A DNA stretch of 10,811 nucleotides from Dehalococcoidia bacterium (GTDB lineage Bacteria; Chloroflexota; Dehalococcoidia; Dehalococcoidales; JAUVZE01). Where the stretch lies: contig JAUVZE010000021.1 in assembly GCA_030602665.1 (NCBI GenBank), positions 1 to 10,811 on the forward strand, given 5' to 3'. This document shows, piece by piece, positions 6,126 through 10,811 of the stretch. Numbering within the stretch: position 1 is the first letter of the stretch; every line of letters starts with the position of its first letter. The notes under the pieces were generated by a model. It did no database searches. It was given only the letters and a program-made list of their open reading frames with translations, and was not told the DNA's origin. Both the position numbers and the translations under genes were made by a program.

Positions 6126-6890
6126 TTAATAGTTCACAGACTCCCTTTCTAGGTAGCTGCGAAGTGTCCTGGCATTTCTCACCGCAAACGCCTCGGCATC
6201 ATTATTGAAATAAATATAAACTGCTTTTAGATTAACGGCTAAATCAGCCAGCCTCCTTGCCCAATCAGCCAGCCTCCTTGCCCAATCAGCTAGCTCCTCG
6301 TCAGAGTAATAGCTTGAATAGAGTCTAGTGCTACCATGAAATCTAATATAGGCAAAATCGGCAGTTGCTACCAGCGGGCAGCTAAGGGATGGCATATCAA
6401 AGACACAGAACCCAGCATTATACTTACGCAAAATTTCAAAGACCTTTTCCTCAAGCCAGGACTGGTGCCGGAACTCAAATACATGCTTCATCCCCTGTGG
6501 TAAAAGAGACAGAAACGACGCTAATCTTTCGTCATTACGGTGCATATTGGGCGGAAGCTGATATAAAAGTGGACCCAATTTCTCACCCAAAATTTCTGCT
6601 CTAGTAATAAAATTATCCACTGCCTCCTCAGTATCTTTTAGCCGCTTAATATGGGTGATAAAACGGCTTACTTTCACGGCAAAGGTAAAATCGGCTGGCG
6701 ACGAATCATACCAAGTGGCAAAGGCAGTCTCTGAAGGCAACCGATAGAAACTATTATTGAGTTCAACGGTAGTGAAATGACCAGCATAAAACTCAAGCCA
6801 CCTTCTTCTATCCAGTTCCTTAGGATAGAACCGGCGCCGCCAGTGGTCATAATGCCAGCCTGATGTGCCGATATAGTAGCTTGGAGTCAT
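6126..6890 (-). CDS. DUF72 family protein (YecE-like TIM barrel)
   Basis: This protein of 254 residues has the DUF72 signature stretches in order: IGTSGWHYDHW near the start, VELNNSFYRLP, KVSRFITHIKRL, LLYQLPPN, FEFRHQSW, YIRFHG and YFNNDAEAFAVRNARTL. The family forms a TIM barrel; its biochemical role is not established, and the acidic and histidine residues suggest hydrolase-like chemistry only by fold. The start was moved to ATG 6890-6888: GGAGGAG lies six bases before it, and GTSGW follows within ten residues. An in-frame ATG at 6950 would add 20 atypical residues and has no ribosome-binding site. A 21-bp tandem duplication adds a second WARRLAD near the C-terminus. It is divergent from hypA and upstream of the HAD gene. 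Confidence 0.9.
   Translation of the reverse strand: MTPSYYIGTSGWHYDHWRRRFYPKELDRRRWLEFYAGHFTTVELNNSFYRLPSETAFATWYDSSPADFTFAVKVSRFITHIKRLKDTEEAVDNFITRAEILGEKLGPLLYQLPPNMHRNDERLASFLSLLPQGMKHVFEFRHQSWLEEKVFEILRKYNAGFCVFDMPSLSCPLVATADFAYIRFHGSTRLYSSYYSDEELADWARRLADWARRLADLAVNLKAVYIYFNNDAEAFAVRNARTLRSYLERESVNY
6243..6290 (-). repeat. 21-bp in-frame tandem duplication inside the DUF72 gene
   Basis: A 21-base unit is perfectly repeated (6243-6263 and 6264-6284), followed by six bases of a third copy. On the minus strand it encodes WARRLAD twice in a row, in a predicted amphipathic helix before AVYIYFNND. The repeat keeps the frame and has no mismatch, so it looks recent or is an assembly artefact. 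Confidence 0.9.
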
Positions 6891-6909
6891 TAGCTCTCCT
6901 CCCGACACC

Positions 6910-6939
6910 ATTCTACCATCAGCGGCGCCAAATTTCCAA
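6910..6939 (-). promoter_or_regulatory. Candidate promoter for the DUF72-HAD-DUF212 strand
   Basis: On the minus strand TTGGAA (6939-6934) and TAGAAT (6915-6910) are 18 bp apart. The predicted transcription start near 6903 is just upstream of the GGAGGAG ribosome-binding site, which fits the ATG at 6890 and excludes the one at 6950. The -35 matches consensus at 4 of 6 positions. Confidence 0.4.
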
Positions 6940-6962
6940 AGGGAGGTCATTGATGAAGGGAT

Positions 6963-7042
6963 TAAAAGGGGCGCGAAGCCCCTTTAGAAATTCCCTTCCC
7001 TCTCCCCTTTATAAGGGGAGAGGGACAAAGGGTGAGGGGTTG
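6963..7042. repeat. Two-hairpin repeat, inverted relative to the one at 5974-6037
   Basis: AAAGGGGC (6965-6972) pairs with GCCCCTTT (6978-6985), then CCCTCTCCCCTT (6998-7009) pairs perfectly with AAGGGGAGAGGG (7013-7024) across a three-base loop. Its reverse complement has the same order as the element at 5974-6037: a long GA-rich hairpin, a short A/T-rich spacer, then a GGGGCTTCR-type hairpin. It lies between the divergent DUF72 and hypA promoters. It is probably a dispersed, non-coding palindromic element. Confidence 0.65.
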
Positions 7043-7061
7043 ATAAGGAATCTTCAAAAAC

Positions 7062-7091
7062 TTGAATACACTCCCCCAGATAAACTATAAT
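7062..7091 (+). promoter_or_regulatory. Candidate promoter for hypABF
   Basis: TTGAAT (7062-7067) and a perfect TATAAT (7086-7091) are 18 bp apart. The expected start near 7098 gives a leader of about 50 nt before hypA. No clear operator is visible. Confidence 0.6.
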
Positions 7092-7148
7092 TAATCTTGA
7101 GGAAAAGTTCTATTAATCTCTCAATAGTAAGGAATTGTCTATAATAGG

Positions 7149-7490
7149 TTGCACGAATTCAGTATTACCCAGAGTATTTTGTCTATTGCCCTAGAAAAGG
7201 CCAATACGGTTAAAGCCAGCCGGGTTTCCCAGATTAATCTCGTCATTGGTGAACTGTCAGGAATTGTTGATGAGTGTGTGGAGTTTTACTTTGACTTCCT
7301 CAGTAAAGATACTATCGCTGCTCAGGCCAGCCTCTCTTTTCACCACCCACCAACCCGGTTACGCTGCCGTAACTGTGCCGCTGTTTTCTCACCGAATAAC
7401 CTTAACTGGGTTTGTCCCAACTGCCATGGGCCAAAAATAGAAATACTATCTGGTCGCGAATGTTATGTTGAAAGTATAGAGGTGGAATAA
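7149..7490 (+). CDS. hypA: Hydrogenase maturation nickel metallochaperone HypA
   Basis: HypA hands nickel to the [NiFe]-hydrogenase large subunit together with HypB. The 113 residues match the family length. The N-terminal MHE motif, whose His2 is the known nickel ligand, sets the start at TTG 7149, since no other start would give it. The structural zinc site is Cys73-x2-Cys76 and Cys89-x2-Cys92. The C-terminus GRECYVESIEVE follows the family pattern. The ribosome-binding site is weak: TAAGGA (7128-7133) is about 15 bases away, so low basal expression is likely. hypB follows with no gap, so the two are one operon and probably coupled. Confidence 0.95.
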   Translation: MHEFSITQSILSIALEKANTVKASRVSQINLVIGELSGIVDECVEFYFDFLSKDTIAAQASLSFHHPPTRLRCRNCAAVFSPNNLNWVCPNCHGPKIEILSGRECYVESIEVE

Positions 7491-8159
7491 ATGGAAATCA
7501 AGGTCTTACAAGACATCTTAAGTGCTAACGATGCCATAGCCAGAAAGAACCAAAGCCGGCTCAACAAGCACGGTATTCTAACCATAAATGTGATGTCATC
7601 CCCAGGAGCCGGTAAGACCAGTCTCATCATGCAAATCATAAGTCAGTTAAGAGAAAAAGCCAGAATCGCCGTCATTGAGGGTGATGTTGCCTCAACCATA
7701 GATGCTGATAAGGTGAGTAAGCAGGGGGTAACAGTAGTTCAAATAAATACTGCCGGGGGTTGTCACCTTGATGCCAATATGACCGAGAATGCGCTAAATA
7801 ACCTACCTCTTGACGATATTGATTTACTACTTATTGAAAATGTGGGTAACCTTATCTGCCCGGCTGGTTTTGCTCTGGGTGAGCATAAGCGGGTAATACT
7901 GTTAAGCTTGCCTGAGGGTGATGACAAAGCCTACAAATACCCCTCAATGTTTACTCAAGCGGATGTGGTACTAATAAATAAAATTGACCTGTTACCATTC
8001 CTAGAATTTGATATCGCTTCCTTTTCTAACGCAATCAGCGGGTTAAATCCTGAGGTTAAGATATTTCAGGTCTCCTGCAAGACCGGTCAAGGACTAGAAG
8101 ACTGGCTCTCCTGGCTGCAGGAGCAAATTAAGGAGATGAAAAGCCACCACGGCTCATAA
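7491..8159 (+). CDS. hypB: Hydrogenase maturation GTPase HypB
   Basis: HypB is the GTPase that drives nickel insertion with HypA. The 222 residues show Walker A SSPGAGKTSL (36-45), EGDVAST (63-69), the metal-site pair Cys91-His92 in GGCHLDA, ENVGNLICPA (116-125) with Cys123, NKID (163-166) and SCKTG (195-199). There is no N-terminal CxxCGC high-affinity nickel site and no His-rich stretch, so it is the short form that depends on the G-domain metal site; the C-terminus only has two histidines (KSHHGS). ATG 7491 follows the hypA stop directly, with GAGGTGG (7479-7485) upstream. UreG is the closest alternative family, but the hypA and hypF neighbours and the GCHLDA motif fit HypB. Confidence 0.95.
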   Translation: MEIKVLQDILSANDAIARKNQSRLNKHGILTINVMSSPGAGKTSLIMQIISQLREKARIAVIEGDVASTIDADKVSKQGVTVVQINTAGGCHLDANMTENALNNLPLDDIDLLLIENVGNLICPAGFALGEHKRVILLSLPEGDDKAYKYPSMFTQADVVLINKIDLLPFLEFDIASFSNAISGLNPEVKIFQVSCKTGQGLEDWLSWLQEQIKEMKSHHGS

Positions 8160-8163
8160 GGTA

Positions 8164-10464
8164 ATGACGAAAACATCAATTCTTAGCGCAGTTCATATCA
8201 ATGTTCGGGGGGTGGTGCAGGGGGTGGGTTTCCGACCCTTTGTCTACCAACTGGCGACTAAACATAGCCTCAAGGGCTGGGTGTGCAACACCTCAGAGAA
8301 TGTCAAGATTGAGATAGAGGGGGAAGCGGAAGCCATTGAGCAATTCTTGCTTGATTTAAGAGAGCAAGCCCCACCCCGAGCCCACATTGAGGACATCACC
8401 ATAAGCCACTGCTCGCCGGCAGCCTATGAGCATTTTGAAATCCGCCACAGCATCGCTGAAGAGGGAAAATATCAGCTCATTTCCCCGGATATTGCTACCT
8501 GTCAAGACTGTCTCAAGGAAATCCTAACTTCTAATGACCGTCGCTCTCGTTACCCCTTCACCAATTGTACTAACTGCGGACCCCGTTTCACTATAATTAA
8601 GGATATTCCCTATGACCGCCCCCTGACAACCATGAACCATTTCCAGATGTGCCCTGAGTGCCAACGGGAATATGATGACCCGCTAAATCGCCGCTTCCAT
8701 GCCCAGCCCAATGCCTGTCCCAAGTGTGGACCAACATTGGAACTGGTTGATGCCCAAGGTAATCCGGTAGACGGTGCTGACGCCATCACTGCCACCAGCC
8801 GGCTACTAAGGGAGGGAAAGATTATCGCCATCAAGGGTCTGGGTGGTTTTCTCCTTGCCTGTGATGCCACTAACCAAGCAGTTATTAGCTGCCTGCGCCA
8901 AAGAAAAATGCGCCCCTCCAAGCCGCTGGCTATAATGGTAGCCTCTATCAAGGAAGTAAAAAAACATTGTTATGTATCCGACGAAGAGGAAAAACTACTT
9001 ACCTCTCCGCATAGCCCCATTGTACTGCTGAAGTGGAAAGCCACTTCCGAAGTGTCTCCAGCCGTGGCTCCCAATCTGAAATATCTGGGAGTAATGCTCC
9101 CTTACACCCCGTTACACCATATTTTACTTAGGGAAACGGGCGTGCCTCTGGTAATGACCAGCGGCAACCTCAGTGAAGAGCCTATCGCCAAGGATAATGA
9201 TGAGGCGATAAGGAGACTTAAAGGAATTGCAGATTACTTCCTAATTCATAATCGTGACATTTATGCCCGTTACGACGACAGTGTGACTATAGTTGAAAGG
9301 GGGTGTACTCAACTTATCCGGCGAGCTCGTGGTTATGCTCCTTATCCCATTCACCTCCCGTTTAAGAGCCAGCAAATACTTGGCTGTGGTGCTGAGGAGA
9401 AGAACACCTTCTGCCTAACTAGAGACGAATACGCCTTTTTAAGTCAGCACATTGGTGATATGGAAAATCTGGAAACCATGGAGCAATTTGAAAACACCAT
9501 CAGCCTTTATAAAAAGCTATTTCGCACTGAGCCAAAGATTGTCGCCCATGACCTCCACCCTGAATATCTGGCGACTAAATATGCCCAGGAACTGGCGACC
9601 AAATCTGATATTAGACTCGTCCCGGTGCAGCATCATCACGCCCATATTGTCAGTGGCATGGTGGATAACGGAATTAAGACCCCGGTTATTGGAGTAGCCT
9701 TTGATGGCACCGGTTATGGTAGCGACGGCAATATCTGGGGTGGTGAGTTTTTAGTGGCTGATTATCAGCGGTTTACCCGAATGGGGCATCTTGAGTATCT
9801 ACCCCTACCTGGCGGAACAATAGCCATAAAAAAGCCCTATCGTATCGCTATTGGCTACATTTTATCACTGCTGGGCGAGACTGCCCTGAAACCAGACCTA
9901 CCCTTCTTAAAAGAGGTAGACAGTCTAGAAATAGACATTATCAAAAAACAGATAGAGAGGAAGATTAACTCACCGCTAACCTCCAGTTGCGGTCGTCTTT
10001 TTGATGCCGTATCAGCCCTGATAGGGATGAGAGGTGAGATAGACTATGAAGCCCAAGCCGCTATTGAGCTAGAAATGGTCGCCTATGACGAGGTAAATGA
10101 AACTGACCACTACCCCTTCTCCATAATTGAGCAAGATGGCTTGAGCGTGGTTAAGCTGCAGGATTTGCTCTCAGCCATAATCTATGATTTACAAAGTAAT
10201 ACTACTAAAGCTACAATTGCAGTTAAATTCCACAACACCATAGCTCAGATGATAAGAGAGTTATGTCAAGTAATCTCAGCTAAAACCGGCATAACCCAGG
10301 TGGTCTTAAGTGGAGGGGTATTTCAGAACCGCTTACTGCTGAGAAAAGCCGTTAGCCTACTTGAAGCCAGCGGATTTTCTGTATTTACCCACCAACAGGT
10401 GCCGTGCAATGATGGTGGGATTTCCTTAGGCCAAGCTGTCATTGCCAATTTCAATAGTAAATAA
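8164..10464 (+). CDS. hypF: Carbamoyltransferase HypF (hydrogenase maturation)
   Basis: HypF uses carbamoyl phosphate and ATP to make carbamoyl-AMP and passes the carbamoyl group to HypE, the source of the cyanide ligands on the iron of [NiFe] hydrogenases. The 766 residues match family length. In order: acylphosphatase domain (about 8-95; VQGVGFRPF 18-26, Asn42); double zinc finger with eight cysteines (113, 116, 135, 138, 163, 166, 185, 188) in the exact family spacing 2-18-2-24-2-18-2; YrdC-like domain (about 200-390; KPLAIM 253-258, TSGNLSEEP 332-340); and a Kae1/HypF C-terminal domain (about 400-760) with HHHAH at 490-494, FDGTGYG (513-519) and SGGVFQN (716-722). It starts four bases after hypB, with a weak AAGG nearby, so translation is probably coupled. 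The partners hypC, hypD and hypE must lie elsewhere. Confidence 0.97.
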   Translation: MTKTSILSAVHINVRGVVQGVGFRPFVYQLATKHSLKGWVCNTSENVKIEIEGEAEAIEQFLLDLREQAPPRAHIEDITISHCSPAAYEHFEIRHSIAEEGKYQLISPDIATCQDCLKEILTSNDRRSRYPFTNCTNCGPRFTIIKDIPYDRPLTTMNHFQMCPECQREYDDPLNRRFHAQPNACPKCGPTLELVDAQGNPVDGADAITATSRLLREGKIIAIKGLGGFLLACDATNQAVISCLRQRKMRPSKPLAIMVASIKEVKKHCYVSDEEEKLLTSPHSPIVLLKWKATSEVSPAVAPNLKYLGVMLPYTPLHHILLRETGVPLVMTSGNLSEEPIAKDNDEAIRRLKGIADYFLIHNRDIYARYDDSVTIVERGCTQLIRRARGYAPYPIHLPFKSQQILGCGAEEKNTFCLTRDEYAFLSQHIGDMENLETMEQFENTISLYKKLFRTEPKIVAHDLHPEYLATKYAQELATKSDIRLVPVQHHHAHIVSGMVDNGIKTPVIGVAFDGTGYGSDGNIWGGEFLVADYQRFTRMGHLEYLPLPGGTIAIKKPYRIAIGYILSLLGETALKPDLPFLKEVDSLEIDIIKKQIERKINSPLTSSCGRLFDAVSALIGMRGEIDYEAQAAIELEMVAYDEVNETDHYPFSIIEQDGLSVVKLQDLLSAIIYDLQSNTTKATIAVKFHNTIAQMIRELCQVISAKTGITQVVLSGGVFQNRLLLRKAVSLLEASGFSVFTHQQVPCNDGGISLGQAVIANFNSK

Positions 10465-10489
10465 GGAGTTAAATGATAAGGAACAGCAA

Positions 10490-10811
10490 ATGTTGGCACT
10501 TACTAAGAAAAGCTCTAGTTACCTGAGTTTGCTAGCTACTGTGATTATGACACTTCCGTTAATCTTAGGCGCATGCTCACCAAGTATTACTGCCCCAGCG
10601 CAAACTACCGAACAAATTTGTGAAGAAATAGCCAAGAACTACTATGCAACACATAAGTATATCGGTAATGATGTATTTGACTGCGACAATATGGCTTGTG
10701 ATATCTGGGATATGCTCATCGCTAGAGGAATCAATGCTAAAATAATGATTGGTAATGTAAAACAGCGGGTCAACAGTATTGATGATATTAATCACGCATG
10801 GGTTATGGCGG
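10490..10811 (+). CDS. Putative lipoprotein with transglutaminase-like domain (partial, runs off the window)
   Basis: The first 107 residues are visible and no stop occurs before the window ends. The N-terminus has two lysines (6-7), a hydrophobic stretch (about 11-28) and the lipobox LGAC with Cys29, so it should be a membrane-anchored lipoprotein outside the cytoplasm. After a short linker, VFDCDNMACDIWDML (62-76) and NHAWVMA (101-107) resemble the Cys and His segments of transglutaminase-like/cysteine-peptidase folds, with Cys65 and His102 as likely catalytic pair. The rest of the active site lies beyond the window. ATG 10490 follows TAAGGA (10477-10482). A better-placed AAGGAG (10463-10468) precedes ATG 10473, which opens only a 17-codon frame overlapping the start. 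It starts 25 bases after hypF, so it could be co-transcribed, though no hydrogenase role is known. Confidence 0.7.
   Translation, partial: MLALTKKSSSYLSLLATVIMTLPLILGACSPSITAPAQTTEQICEEIAKNYYATHKYIGNDVFDCDNMACDIWDMLIARGINAKIMIGNVKQRVNSIDDINHAWVMA

Noticed and set aside
6891..6950. Longer DUF72 protein starting at ATG 6950
   Set aside because: No ribosome-binding site, 20 atypical residues, and it would begin upstream of the likely promoter; ATG 6890 has GGAGGAG.
5974..7042. CRISPR array or transposon ends
   Set aside because: The palindromes are not regularly spaced, have no spacers of constant length and have no cas or transposase genes nearby.
7140..7145. TATAAT as a -10 element for hypA
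   Set aside because: It ends three bases before the TTG start, so transcription would begin inside the coding sequence; the site at 7086-7091 has a better -35 and spacing.

Overview
The window is bacterial, of middling GC, and densely coded. It reads as an environmental anaerobe, perhaps from Chloroflexota such as Dehalococcoidia. That lineage is an impression from the gene mix (TGS GTPase beside uvrC, zinc-ribbon/S21/RRM cluster, hydrogenase maturation genes, frequent TTG/GTG starts, palindromic GA-rich repeats), not a proof; no rRNA or other phylogenetic marker was searched.

Layout. (1) 112-2916, plus strand: uvrC (excision-repair nuclease) followed with no gap by a DRG/Obg-like GTPase with a C-terminal TGS domain. 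(2) 3005-4502, plus strand: a promoter, a leader of about 100 nt, then a double zinc-ribbon protein, ribosomal protein bS21 and two paralogous single-RRM RNA-binding proteins. The leader has a perfect 11-bp inverted repeat that would pair the Shine-Dalgarno region and start codon of the first gene. A second very stable hairpin lies just before rpsU. This looks like a post-transcriptionally controlled, possibly cold-responsive RNA/ribosome module. (3) 4541-6890, minus strand: a DUF72/YecE-family protein, a Cof-type HAD phosphatase and a divergent-PAP2 (DUF212/YuiD-like) membrane protein, followed by a 26-codon relic of a second HAD gene's 3' end. The relic and the intact HAD 3' end form a 78-bp direct repeat exactly 600 bp apart that flanks the DUF212 gene. 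Two-hairpin GA/CT-rich repeats lie in opposite orientation on each side of the DUF72 gene. (4) 7062-10464, plus strand: a good promoter, then hypA-hypB-hypF, which act in [NiFe]-hydrogenase maturation (nickel delivery and synthesis of the CN ligands of iron). hypC, hypD and hypE are not in the window. (5) 10490-end: the start of a lipoprotein with a probable transglutaminase-like fold, cut by the window edge.

The most interesting parts are the zinc-ribbon/rpsU/RRM cluster with its two RNA structures and the HAD relic beside DUF212. No phage, CRISPR, toxin-antitoxin or obvious defence system is visible. No gene-free stretch exceeds 300 bases; the largest, 6891-7148 and 2917-3145, hold the promoters, repeat and leader described below.
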